Shown one piece after another: positions 7,940-19,900 of a stretch of 64,000 bases of DNA. The position numbers were made by a program, and so were the translations under genes. Below the pieces are notes generated by a model. The model saw only the letters and a list, made by a program, of their open reading frames with translations. It made no database searches and was not told the DNA's origin. The DNA lies in the NCBI GenBank assembly GCA_958510875.1, contig OY294072.1, positions 2,418,001-2,482,000 on the forward strand, given 5' to 3'. This DNA is from Endomychus coccineus. Lineage: Eukaryota > Arthropoda > Insecta > Coleoptera > Endomychidae. Positions within the stretch are counted from its first letter, which is position 1; every line of letters begins with the position of its first letter.

Positions 7940-8665
7940 TTAGATGTATATATAACTATCAAAACCTTTGCGATAACGTCCTTTGTTCATATCACAGTCT
8001 TTGTTTATCATAAGGAATCCATATTTATCTTTCCAACATACGCTACATATCTCTCTGAATTTCTCGAGTGACATGTCGGTACTTACATGATCGGTGAATA
8101 TATGTTTCAAATTGAGTTCATCCTGTTTGAAAATAATCAAGCAATTGGCATTGTCGCGCAATCCATGTTTTGGACATTTAGCAAAAGACTGACAAAGATA
8201 GAAACTATCAATTGAGTTGTGTCTCCCTCTTGAAAAATAAGCACGAATTTTCTCCTGTTTCTCAAACATCACGTCATCGAATATTATTATCGAATTGGGC
8301 CTCGCTTCTGTGGGGTCTATGACCTCATCACTTTCGGTACAAGGGAAATATCCAAGCCCCTCAATTTTCTTCAATGTCTCCTTTAGTGACTGGTATTTTG
8401 GTTGGTGTAAAGACTTTGAATATATGTACACGTTTTCAAATTTCAGGCCGTTAGCATCTAACAATAGAGATAACATCACATTCGTTTTCCCACAATTACT
8501 TGGACCACAGATTATTGTTCGTAAAGTATTTGGCAGCAAAGAGCTGTGACGTTGTGATTGTTCAATATTTTCAATGCTTAGTCCTAAATTCATACTATTC
8601 AACAAGTCTTTCTGCTTGACAATCTTCATGTTGTCTAGAGGAGCATCGAAATCATACTGAAACAT
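7940..8665 (-). CDS. A32/FtsK-HerA-type genome-packaging ATPase, 241 aa
   Basis: ATG at 8665. Walker A is GPSNCGKT at residues 54-61; Walker B is SIIIFDD ending at D130-D131. Downstream lie GRHNSIDSFYLCQSFAKCPK and RDNANCLIIFK, the usual sensor region of the viral packaging ATPases of Polintons, adeno-like and nucleocytoplasmic viruses. The protein would pump element DNA into preformed capsids. It lies at the start of the collinear gene block, with the 354-aa gene beginning 43 bp downstream. The same gene occurs three more times in the tandem units, all open. Confidence 0.85.
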   Translation of the reverse strand: MFQYDFDAPLDNMKIVKQKDLLNSMNLGLSIENIEQSQRHSSLLPNTLRTIICGPSNCGKTNVMLSLLLDANGLKFENVYIYSKSLHQPKYQSLKETLKKIEGLGYFPCTESDEVIDPTEARPNSIIIFDDVMFEKQEKIRAYFSRGRHNSIDSFYLCQSFAKCPKHGLRDNANCLIIFKQDELNLKHIFTDHVSTDMSLEKFREICSVCWKDKYGFLMINKDCDMNKGRYRKGFDSYIYI

Positions 8666-8680
8666 ATGTTAATAAGCATT

Positions 8681-8694
8681 TGTTTATATACTAG
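8681..8694 (-). promoter_or_regulatory. Putative ATPase promoter, TATA-type motif
   Basis: Minus-strand CTAGTATATAAACA about 16 bp upstream of the ATPase ATG. The motif is identical in the three unit copies and matches the penton-like gene promoter. Confidence 0.45.
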
Positions 8695-8769
8695 TTGATG
8701 ATGTTATATTGTGTATGTCCGATCACGCGGTTAAGTACTTCTACGCTTCTCTCAAAATCAGGTATCAAA

Positions 8770-8994
8770 TACGTGTTAAATAGGTATGAATGATGGAGCA
8801 CGTGCTAAACACGTGTCTGAGTATTGAAGCATGTGTCTGAATACATGTCTGAGTAGAGCATGTCTCTGAATGTTGAAGCACGTGCTTAAGACGTGTCTGA
8901 TTATTGAAACACGTGTCTGAACATGTGACTGAACACGTGTCCTAATGTTGGAGCACGTGTCGGAGTGTTGAATCACGAGATAAAACATGTGCAT
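8770..8994. repeat. Decayed 20-22-bp minisatellite with CACGTG boxes
   Basis: Degenerate tandem copies of a motif like ACACGTGTCTGAATGTTGAA, diverged in E1 but nearly perfect in the tandem units (38751-39205). Each good unit contains the 8-bp palindrome ACACGTGT, a perfect E-box. It sits directly upstream of the ATPase promoter. Confidence 0.7.
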
Positions 8995-9121
8995 GAATGT
9001 ACTACCTATTCACTTTTTACACCTTATGTATTCAACAGTCTTATAACTTCAATTTTACAGTGTGATGAATAATGAGTAGATATCATTATTATCACTTGCA
9101 TTTCATTCCTCATCTGGCCAT

Positions 9122-9167
9122 CATAGTTCGTGAACGATGATGACGTCATCATCGTTCGTGAACTATG
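9122..9167. promoter_or_regulatory. 46-bp palindrome centred on a CRE-type TGACGTCA
   Basis: Near-perfect palindrome from CATAGTTC to GAACTATG; the only mismatches are the inner GT/AC dinucleotides of the GTTCGTGAAC submotifs. The centre, GATGACGTCATC, contains the consensus ATF/CREB octamer. Equivalents are at 27178-27223, 62808-62853, 38614-38659 and its two tandem copies. Confidence 0.65.
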
Positions 9168-10151
9168 GTCGCCGGATTGAATCAGTTACTGTCATCGGTT
9201 CGAAGCAGTGACGTCATCATCGTTCGTGAATCATGGTCGCCGGATTGAATCAGTTACTGTCATCGGTTCGAAGCAGTGACGTCATCATCGTTCGTAAACT
9301 ATGGTCGCCGGATTGAAACAATGAATGCCTCCCGTGACGTCATCATCGTTCGTAAACTATGATCGCAGGATCTTCAATTCAATGAAATTAACATTCTGCA
9401 TATCAAGACTTTTCATTTGATACCTATAAAGCTATGGTTGACATTCATAGATCCGTCATGACAGTTCGCGTGTAAGATGCTTCATGGATCCACCACGTCA
9501 CGCCCTCCAAGACGCGACATGACACCTCGATGAAGACCTCCCATGACAGACACCATGACAACTCTTTCCCCCACCATGATGCTCTATGGTTTTGAGTTGG
9601 GTTAGCTCTATAACCTTCAGCTCTATGGTACGTGATAGCCACCATGACACCTTGGGACAGACACTCCGTTGAAGTGACAGACACCATATCTCACCGCGTG
9701 ACAGATCATGTGATTTCAAAACCGTACGAGTCGCATGAGTCGGACGAGTCAAACCGGTGGCGACACCTCCACGAAGCAGCCTGTACCCATAGCCCACCAT
9801 GACAGCTTTCACGTGGTGGCGACACCTACACGAAGCAACCTGTACCTTTGGTTCGCCATGACAGCTGTCACGTGGTGGTGACCCCTACACGAAGCAACCT
9901 GTACTTTTGGTCCGCCATGACAGCTGTCATGTGGTTGCGACATCTCCATGAAGCAGCTTGTACCTTCGATGACAGCTGTCACGTGGTGGTGACATCTTCA
10001 TGAAGCAGCCTGTACCTTTGGACCAAGGGTAGAGATTGTTTCCTAGAGGTGGCGGAGCCCCCTCCACGAAGCAGTCTGTACCTTGGGTCCACCATGACAG
10101 CTGTCATGTGGTTGTGACATCTGCACGAAGCAATTTGTACTTTAGGACCTC

Positions 10152-10515
10152 CATGACAGCTGGACCTTATGGTCACCATGACAGCTGTCACTTGGTGGCG
10201 ACATCTCTACGAAGCAATCTGTACCTTATGGTCGCCATGACAGCTGGACCCTATGGTCGCCATGACAGCTGAACCTTATGGTCGCCATGACAGCTGGTCC
10301 TTATGGTTGCCGTGACAGCTGGTTCTTATGGTCGCCATGACAGCTGGTCCTTATGGTCGCCATGACAGCTGGTCCTTATGGTCGCCATGACAGCTGGTCC
10401 TTATGGTCGCCATGACAGCTGGACCTTATGATCGCCATGACAGCTGGACCTTATGGTCGCCACGACAGCTGGACCTTATGGTCGCCATGACAGTTGTACC
10501 TTAGGGCCGCCATGC
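10152..10515. repeat. 25-bp tandem array in TIR
   Basis: About 13 copies of CATGACAGCTGGTCCTTAT plus GGTCGC, period 25 bp. The inverted counterpart in E2 is at about 25570-25870. E3 has only two or three copies, so the array length varies between TIRs. Confidence 0.8.
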
Positions 10516-11001
10516 TGTCATGTGTTAGTCACGTGACTCTGTACATGTGACACACTTTCTATACACACCCTGTATACTCTTTACAAATAAAATCCTTATC
10601 ACCTACATCCTTTCAAAACTGATAAGGACAAGCTCACACCGGATGCACATCGACAGCTAGACCGGATATCCTGTCGCAGGACGCGCCCAGTTCATCTACT
10701 GATACTTGCAGCGACATCTACAAACGAAGGGTTGTGTCATATACAACGAAGAACATAAATAAACAGGAATCTGATCTCATACTAAATTGACAAAAATATC
10801 TCAATTGTTGAACAATTGTGTAAATATTATTGCTAAAAGGTTCAGAGTTATAGTGGAAGGGCACTGAGGAAGTTTCATGAGAATCGTAGTTGTTTTATAG
10901 AAGCATCGATCAACTGGATTAAATTATATATTATCACCAATTTATCCAGAAATGAACAAATTACGAATGAATGTTCTTAACAAAAGTTGTTCATAATCTA
11001 A

Positions 11002-11268
11002 TCATTCATAAAGGGAAATCAACAGTGGGGTTCTATTAAACAATTTGGGAAAATCGAAACCACGTGTTTCCAAAACGATATTAATTGCTTATATACGGAA
11101 ATCGAAAAGCGTAAACAACAAATGACTTTAAGAAATCGATCAAACCAACAATTGAGTAAACGTATAGAACATTTATGGAAGAAAATCGATGAAGGTAAAG
11201 TAGGAACGAATATAATTAGTTGCATAACTTTACTCGATTATATCTCCGAAAAACTGGAAGTCATATAG
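11002..11268 (+). other. Open frame fragment with coiled-coil character
   Basis: A frame open for 88 codons without an ATG near its start. It encodes a polar, helical stretch (for example EIEKRKQQMTLRNRSNQQ and RIEHLWKKIDEG) and ends at TAG 11266-11268. Codon use looks protein-like, so it may be an exon or a decayed gene. No family recognised. Confidence 0.3.
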
Positions 11269-11616
11269 GTGAAAACGTAACCGTCTGTTGATAAGATGTT
11301 AAGGATCAGTTCAAACTATAATTGCGAATTATTAACATCGAATTATGAAATTTAAAACTTAGAACTTACGGACAATTTCACGGGTTTATCCATGATTGTA
11401 AGTTGATCTTAATTGTTCAGTAGACCGTGGGGAAAATTAGCTACATTTTGATATGTAACTCGAGTAGGTGGTGTTACGCTATCCGCAATTAACTCACATA
11501 AAAACGTCAATTAGGTTCAGTGACCAGTGTGGGAAATATATTCGGACATGAACTTGATCATACGTATAACAACGGGAGGTAAATTTGGTTGGGAACGCTG
11601 AAGTGATCTGGAAATG

Positions 11617-11648
11617 TATAAAAGGGATCGAAATCGAATTGATCATTC
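11617..11648 (+). promoter_or_regulatory. Arthropod-type core promoter (TATA plus Inr)
   Basis: TATAAAAG at 11617-11624 and TCATTC, an Inr match (TCAKTY), at 11643-11648, putting +1 about 28 bp after the TATA start. The downstream 1 kb has no long frame and reaches AATAAA-type signals near 12617. It could be a solo LTR or a non-coding transcript; LTR ends were not found. Confidence 0.35.
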
Positions 11649-13969
11649 TCTCAAGTTATTTCAATCAAATTACACATAAGTACCTAGTAGTGGCTAGTAA
11701 ATCTTAATGAAGTTAGTGAAACATATCCAGTGCAATAATTAATTCGTGATATGAAGTAATGTGAATTACTGTGAGTAGTAGCAGACCTGTAGAGTCATAC
11801 CTGAATCAATTACGAGTTAGCTGGTGAGTCTATTCGATGAATTTGATGCAATTGTGATAGTTCATATCATTTGAAATGTTTCAAATAATTTATTCTTCAA
11901 ATTCATAATTTCGAGTCAGTGTTAGTCACAATGATGTTTAATTCAAGTAGCATACAACTTCAATAGCTTCACTAATCAGAATTTAATTCAATTTCAAATA
12001 GTAAAGTTAAATTGTTTATATAAGGCATTGGCGTACTTAGAGTATTTTTGGAATAAGAATTGGACAAGTCATCACATTCAATTCTATAGGATTCATTACC
12101 GATTAGCTAATGCAAGTTGAAACAAACTAGAGCAATTATAGTGAATAATTACTCGTTCATGAGTGACATGTGAATGAAAGTTCGATATAAACTGATTAAG
12201 AGTGTTGTTCAAGTCATTCATTCAATTAAAGTTATTGAAGGGCATTGTATTCGAAAGTATGTGGAGTCAATGTAATTAGGGTAATTACATATCATATGAA
12301 CATATTCTGAGGAGTACAATTGGTTTGAACTGTATATAGATTATAAATGATAGTGAGGACTTACATTTTTGGATTGATAGTAATTTTGCAACTTTATCAA
12401 TTACTGTATATTTAGGTTAAGGATTTATTGCATATTATAACATTTATTGAGAGGGCAAGTTATTCTATAGCTTTGAGAGTTGTTCAATTGTTAATTTAAA
12501 CATCTTGTCAAACATATTCATTATTAAAGATTCACTAGAATCATTGTTCGCCCCGGAATCTCATATACTATTCACACAACGGTATTGGTTGTGATATCAA
12601 TTTATTTATTACTTCAAATAAAAATTTTTAGTAAAATTGAACCTATGATTTTATTACACCAATACCATCACTTCCAACCAGACCCAAACGGGGAACGAAA
12701 TGTATTTTAATAATAATTAGCGAATAACCTAATTTCAGTATAAAATAACAATTATTTTTAGTCAAAGTACAGCTACTTTTTCATCTATCGATTATTAATA
12801 TTTTCTTATTGATTATTTCTAACTTTCTTTTAGATGTTCATCAAAGAAAAACTATCTCCACTGAACGCACAAGTCTACAAAATCCAACAAGTAAATTAAA
12901 ATCATATTCCATATACATTTATTATTGTTATATTATGTACATTGTTGTATTTTTTTTAATTAATGAAAATTGCATATCTATACTTCTGATATTCACATAG
13001 TGTAAAATTTTCTTAATTTTCGGGAGTTGAATAATTAAACGAAAATTTGAGAAAATGTATAACAGACAATTTACAATCATTAATATTAACAAATTCTTCC
13101 CCCTCACTTCACCATTCCAAAAGCGTAAGAACTACTACCTTCAAATATATCCCACAGTATGGTTGAACAATTTCCAAGTGCTTCAGAATAGTAACAAATG
13201 ATACTCGGTTAACAATGGTGAGTAGGTACAAGATTGAAGTAATTGTTGCAGTAAGTATACGTAAATTCTTTCTCAAAGGGTGAGAGTTTTGAAGAAGTTA
13301 ATACACGTTGCCGTTCAGTCCATGAACTAATAAAATACAAACAAAACTCTTTACATTTCAGAATTCATCGAATTGCATTTTGGGAATAGATACTTTCGAT
13401 TTGTTAGAAACAGAAAGTAATTTTCCCGCATACAGAAAAAATGAACGGTTTTCTATAAGGTAACTTCCTCTGCTTACATTGAATATAGGTGGAAGGTACT
13501 TCCGAAGAAATAGAGTTTTCTTCATTCAAATAAGTAATGAAATTGATACTCGATTAATACTGGTGATGACTTTTGAACAATACATGTTGCCTTTCAGTCG
13601 ATAAGCTGATACTAATTTTATATTCTTTCTTTTGAAATTGAATGATACAGAGACACATGTTACTTTTCAAGAAGTTGATACACTTGCACCCCACAATCAA
13701 TGTACACGCACCTTTTACTTTTGACTTGCAATATTTCATATCCGTTGTACATTATTCTACGAGTAACGTAAAATAAAGTTCTTTCAAATCCAGCAAAGTA
13801 GTTGTACACCGACTTCGTTGATTGAATTATATAACCTACGTCACGAATTCAAGAGAGTACTTTAGAACTACACTTTCGATCAAGATTTGACTCCATTTCA
13901 ATTTCATACATCTATGAATACCCACCACACTCTAGTATACTAAAATCGTTATTGGAACAGCAATTAACA

Positions 13970-16900
13970 TGAATTATGGTTCGGGATATTCAGAAATATG
14001 TTTTAAATTTGAATCCGGGACTAAAAATGATTTTGAAGTCCTCTTGGCTGAACGCGAACACTCCTGGATCTGAAGATGTCATATCTTCAGTTTTCGAGAT
14101 GAACTCGACAATATACGAGGCGAATGAATCGTCGATCTAGACGTTTACATTGAGTATACTAAAATCGTTCTAAGAACGGCTACTGACATAAACTATGGAT
14201 CGGGATGTTCAGAAATATGTTTCAAATTTGAATCCGGGAATAAAATCGATTTTAGAATTCTCTTGGCTAAACGCGTACACTCATGGATCTGGAGATGTCA
14301 TATCTTCAGTTTTCGAGATGAATGCGAAAATGTACGAAGCGAATGAATCGTCGATCTAGACGTCAACATTGGGTATACTAAAATCGTTATAAGGACAGCT
14401 ATCGACATGAACTATGGGTCACGATGTTCAGAACTATGTTTTAAATTTGAATCCGGGATCAAAACTGTTTTCAATATCCACTTGGCTGAACGCGTACTCT
14501 CCTGGATCTGAAGATGTACAAGGCGAATGAATTGTCGATCTAGACGTTCACATTGGGTATACTAGGATCGTTATAAGAACAGCTAATGACATAAACTATT
14601 GGTCGGTATAATCAGAAATATGTTTCAAATTCGAATCCGGGACTAAAATCGATTTTAGAATTCTTTCCGCTTAACGCGCACACTCATGGATCTGAAGATG
14701 TCATATCTTCAGTTTTCGAGATTAACGCGACGATGTACGAGGCAAACGAATCGTCGATCTAGACGTTTACATTGAGTATACTCAAATCGTTTTTAGGACA
14801 GCCATCGACATGAACTATGGGTCGGGATATTCAGAACTATGTTATAAATTCGAATCCGGGACTAGAAATGAGTTTAGATTACTCTTGGCTGAACGCGTAC
14901 ACTCCTGAATCTGGGGTTGTCATATCTTGAGTTATGGAGATAAACGCGGAAATGTACAAGGCGAACGAATCGATGATCCAGACGTTTACATTGGGTATAC
15001 TAAAATCGTCATTAGAACAGTTATCGACATGAACTATGGTTCGGGATGTTCAAAATAATGTTTTAAATTTGATTCCGGGACGTAAGAAGATTTCAGAATC
15101 CTCTTGGCTGGACGCGTACACTCCTGGATCTGAAGATGTCATATCTTCAGTTTTCGAGAGGAACGCGACGATGTACGAAGCGAACGAATCGTCGATCTAG
15201 ACGTTTACATTGGGTATACTCAAATCGTTATTAGAACAGCCATCAACATAAATCATGAGTCGGGATTTCCAGAAATATGTTTTAAATTTGAATATGGTAC
15301 TAAAAATGATTTTATAATCCCCGTAGCTGAACGCGTACACTCCTGCATCTGAAGATGTCATATCTTGTGTTTTCAAGATTAACTCGACAATGTTCGAAGC
15401 GAATGAATCGTCGATCTTGACGTTCACATTGGATATACTTAAATCATTATAAGAACAGCTATTGACATAAACTATGGGTCGGGATGTTCAGAAATACGTT
15501 TCAAATCTGAATCCGGGACTAAAAATGATTTTAGAATCCTCTTGGCTAAACGCGTACACTCCTGGTTCTGAAAATGTCATTTCTTCAGTTATCGAGATAA
15601 ACGCGACAAAGAACGAAGCGAACAAGTCGTCGATCTAGACGTCTACATTGAGTATACTAAAATCGTTATTAGAATAGCTATTGACATGTACAATGTGTCT
15701 GAATTTCCAGAAGTATGTTACCAATTTGAATGCGGAACTAAAAATGATTTTAAAGTACTCTCGTCCAAACGCGTACACACCTGAATCTGACGATGTCATA
15801 CTTTCAGTTTTCGAGATAAACGCGATATTGCACGAAGCGAATGAATCGTCGATCCAGACGTTCACATTTGGTATACTGAAATCGTTATATGAACACTTAT
15901 CGACATGAACTATGGGTCGGAATGTTCAGAAATATGTTTTAAATTTGAATCCGGGACTAAAAATGATTTCAGAATCCTCTGAACTAAACGCGTACACTCC
16001 TGAATCTGAAGATGTCATATCCTCAGTTTTCGAGACAAACGCGACATTGTACGAAGCGAACGAGTCGTCGATTTAGACGCTTACATTGGGTATACTAAAA
16101 TCGTTATACGATCACCTATCGACATGAACCATGGGTAGGGATGTCCAGGCGAATGAATCGCCGATCTAGGTGTTTACATTGGGTATATTAAAATTGTTAT
16201 AAGAACAGCTATTGACATGAACTATGGGTCGGGATGATCAGAAAATGTTTCAAATTTGAATCCGGGACATGAAATGATTTCAGAATTCTCTTGGCTAAAC
16301 GCGTACACACATGGATCTGAAGATGTCATAGCTATTGACAGGTCCGGATTTTCAAAAATATGTTACAAATTTGAATCCGAGACTAAAAATGATTCAAAAA
16401 TCCTCTTATCCAAACGCGTACACTCCTGTATCTGAAGATGTCATACTTTCTGTTTTCGAGATAAACGCGACAATGCACGAAGCGAATGAATCGTCGATCC
16501 AGACGTTCACATTGGGTATACTGAAATCGTTATATGAACAGCTATCGTCATGAACTAAGGGTCGGGATGTTCAGAAATATGTTTTAAATTTGAATCTGGC
16601 ACTAAAAATGATTCCAAAATCATCTCAGCTAAGCGCGTACACTCCTGTATCTGAAGGTGTCATCTTCAGTTTCCGAGATTAACGCGAAAATGTACAAAGC
16701 GAATGAATCGTCGATCTGGACGTTTCCATTGATTATACTGAAATTGTTATCAGAACAGCTTTTGACATGAACTATGGGTTGGGATGTTCAGAAATATGTT
16801 TCAAATTTGAATCCAGGGCTAAAATCGATTCCAGAATCCTCTTGGCTGAACGGGTACACTCATGGATCTGAAGATGTCATATTTTTGGTTTTCGAGGATA

Positions 16901-19900
16901 AACGCGACAATGTACAAAGCGAATGAATCGTCGATCTAGACGTTTACACTGGGTATACTCAAATCATCATAAGAACACCTGAAGACATAAACTATGGGTC
17001 GTGATATTGAGAAATAGGTTTTGAATTTGAATTAGGGACTAATGATTCTTTAAATCCTCTTGGCTGAACGCGTACACTCCTGTATCTGAAGATGTCATAT
17101 CTCCAGTTTCCGAGATAAACGCGAGAATGTACGGAGCGAACGAATCGTCAATCTGAACGTTCACATTGGGTATACTAGAATCGTTATAATAACAGCTATT
17201 GACATGAACTATGGGTCGGGATTTTTGGAAAAATGTTTCAAATTTGGAACCGGGACATGAAATGATTTTAGAATTCTCTTGGATAAATGCGTACACACAT
17301 GGATCTGAAGATGTCATATCTTCAGTTTTCGAGATTAACGCGACAATGTACGAGGCGAATGAATCGTCAATCTGGACGTTAACATTGGGTAAACTCAAAT
17401 CGTTATAAGAACAGGTAATGACATAAACTATGGGTCGGGATGTTCAGAAATATGTTTCAGATTTGAATCTGAGACTAAAAATGATTTTAAAATCCTCTTT
17501 GCTGGACGCGTACAATCCTGGATCTGAAGATGTCATATCTCCAGTTTTCGAGATAAACTCGACAATGTACGAGGCGAATGAATCGTCGATCTGGACGTTT
17601 ACATTGGGTAAACTCAAATCGTTATAAGAACAGCTAATGACATAAACTATGGGTCGGGATGTTCAGAAATATGTTTCAGATTTGAATCCGGGACTAAAAT
17701 CGATTTTAGATTTCTCTTGGCGCATAGCGTACACTCATGGATCTGAAGATGTCATATCTTTGGATTCCGAAATAAACGCGACAATGTACGAATCGAATGA
17801 AAAGCCGATCTAGACGTTTACATTTAGTATACTCGAATTGTTATTAGAACAGTCATCGACATGAACTATGGGTCGGGATTTACAGAAATATGTTTCAAAT
17901 TTGAATCCGGGGCTAAAAATGATTTTAAAATCCTCTTGTCTGAACGCGTACACTACTGGGTCTGAAGATGTCATATTCTCAGTTTTCGCGATAAACGAGA
18001 CAACGCACGAAACGAATGAATCGTCGATATAGACGTTTACATTGAGTATACTAGAATCGTTATGTGAACAGCTATCAGAATGGACTTTGAGTCGGGATAT
18101 TCAAAAATATGTTTTTAATTTGAATACGGTATTAAAAATGATTTTAGAACCCTCTTGACTAAACGCGTACACTCCTGGATCTGAAGATGTCATATCTTCA
18201 CTTTTCGAAATAAACGCGACATTGTACGAAGCGAACGAAACGTCGATCCAGACATTTACATTGGGTATACTAAAATCGTTATTAGATAGGCTATCGACAT
18301 GACCTATGTGTCATGATGTTCAGAGAAATCTTTCAAATTTGAATCTGGGACAAAAAATGATTTCAGAATTCTCTCGCTAAACGCGTACACTTATGGACCT
18401 GAAGATGTCACATCTTCAGTTCTCGAGATTAACGCGACGATGTACAAAGCAAACGAATCATCGATCTAGACATTCACATTGAGTATACTCAAATCGTTAT
18501 TAGAACAGCCATCGACATTTACTATAGGTCGGGATATCCAAAAATATGTTTTGAATTTGAATCCGGGACTAGAATAGATGTTAGAATCCTCTTGGCTGAA
18601 TGCGTCCACTCCTGGATCTGAAGATTAAAAATATCTTCAGTTTTCAAGATAAATGCGACAATGTAAGAAGCGAATGAATCGTCGATCCAGACGTTCACAT
18701 TGGGTATACTGAAATCGTTATATGAACAGCTATCGTCATGAACTATGGGTCGGAATGTTCAGAATTATGTTTTAAATTTGAATCTGGGAGTAAAAATGAT
18801 TTAATCCTCTCAGCTAAGCGCGTACACTCCTGGATCTGAAGGTGTCATCTTCAGTTCTCGGGATAAACGCGACAATGTACGAAGCGAATGAATCGTCGAT
18901 CTAGACGTTTACATTGGTTATACTTGGATCGTTATAAGATCAGCTATTGACATGAACTATGGGTCGGGATATCCAGAAATACGTTTCAAATTTGAATCCG
19001 GACTAAGAATGATTTCAGAATTCTCATGGCTAAACACGTACACTCATGGATCTGAAGATGTCATATCTTCAGTTTTCGAGATGGACACGACATTGTACGA
19101 AGCGAAAGAATCGTTGATCTAGACGTTGACGTTAAGTATACTAAAATCGTTATTGGAACAGCTATCGACATGAACTATGGGTCAGGATGTTCAAAAATAT
19201 GTTTTAAATGTGAATCCGAGACTGAAAATGATTTTAGAATCCTCTTGGCTGAACGCGTACACTCCAGGATCTGAAGATATCATATCTTCAGTTTTCGAGA
19301 TTAACGCGACGATGTACGAAGCGAACGAATCGTCGATCTAGGCGTTTACATTGGGTATACTCAAATCATTATCAGAACAGCCATCGACATGAACTATGTA
19401 TCGGGATATTCAGAAATATGTTTCAAATTTGAATCCGGGACTAAAAACGATTTTATAATCTCCGTAGCTGGACGTGTACTCTCCTGAATCTGAAGATGTC
19501 ATATCTTCAGTTTTCGAGATTAACGCGACAATGTACGGAGCGAATGAATCGTCGATCTAGAAGTTCACATTGAGTAAACTAAAACCGTTATGAGAACAGC
19601 TATCGACATGAACTCTGGGTCGACATGTTTAGAAATATGTTCCAAATTTGAATCTGGGACTAAAAATGATTTCAGAATCCTCTTGGCGTACACATCTGGA
19701 TATGAAGATTTCATATCTTCAGTTTCCGAGATGAACGCGACAATTTACAAAGCGAATGAATCGTCGATCTAGACGTTCACATTGGGTATACTTGAATCGT
19801 TATAAGAACAGCTATTGACATGAATTGTGGGTCGGGATGTTCAGAAAAATGTTTTGACTTCGAATCTGGGACTAAGAATGATTTCAGAAATCTTTTGGCT

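Larger units (their letters stand above)
1..10700 (-). mobile_element. Element E1: Polinton/Maverick-like virus-like element, left TIR outside window
   Basis: Eleven genes or remnants in the same order as in E3, followed on the right by a TIR ending at 10700. The last ten bases are the reverse complement of the first ten of E2 (AGTAGATGAA), and about 60-75 bp inward also match with indels, so both are true element ends of the AG...CT Polinton type. Base 1 aligns with about 27502 in E2, so roughly 2.1 kb (left TIR plus the start of the membrane-protein gene) is missing and the full element would be about 12.8 kb. The packaging genes and an intact integrase define the class. No polymerase gene is present. 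Integrase, capsid, PLA2, fibre and ATPase frames are open; the other genes are broken. Confidence 0.85.
9073..10700. repeat. E1 right terminal inverted repeat
   Basis: About 1.63 kb, reverse-complementary to 25412-27272 in E2. Inner to outer: (i) four TGACGTCA-containing repeats about 60-70 bp apart (9118-9370); (ii) a non-repetitive stretch; (iii) roughly 70-bp repeats built on TGACAGCTGTCA and CACGAAGCA motifs (9750-10150); (iv) a 25-bp tandem array (10152-10515); (v) about 110 bp seen only here; (vi) a terminal segment ending CTACT at 10700. Long TIRs with internal tandem arrays fit Polintons. No convincing gene. Confidence 0.8.
10701..13969. other. Flanking non-element DNA
   Basis: AT-rich sequence between the E1 end and the satellite. 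It contains one coding-like fragment (11002-11268) and a TATA/Inr pair (11617-11648) with AATAAA-type signals near 12617. From 12.7 to 13.97 kb I see no gene, only AT-rich unique DNA. Confidence 0.5.

Noticed and set aside
8295..8549. 84-codon plus-strand frame opposite the ATPase (and 39463-39708 etc. opposite the unit copies)
   Set aside because: Antisense shadow frames of the ATPase.
9445..10272. Frames of 70-104 codons in the TIR repeats (also 25982-26290 and 63063-63544)
   Set aside because: Repeat-derived, not conserved between the inverted copies, no domain.
10701..10706. GATACT as the target-site duplication of E1
   Set aside because: The left flank of E1 lies outside the window, so the duplication cannot be confirmed.
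11400..12660. Solo LTR
   Set aside because: TATA and polyadenylation signals are present, but no TG...CA ends, target duplication or primer-binding site could be identified.
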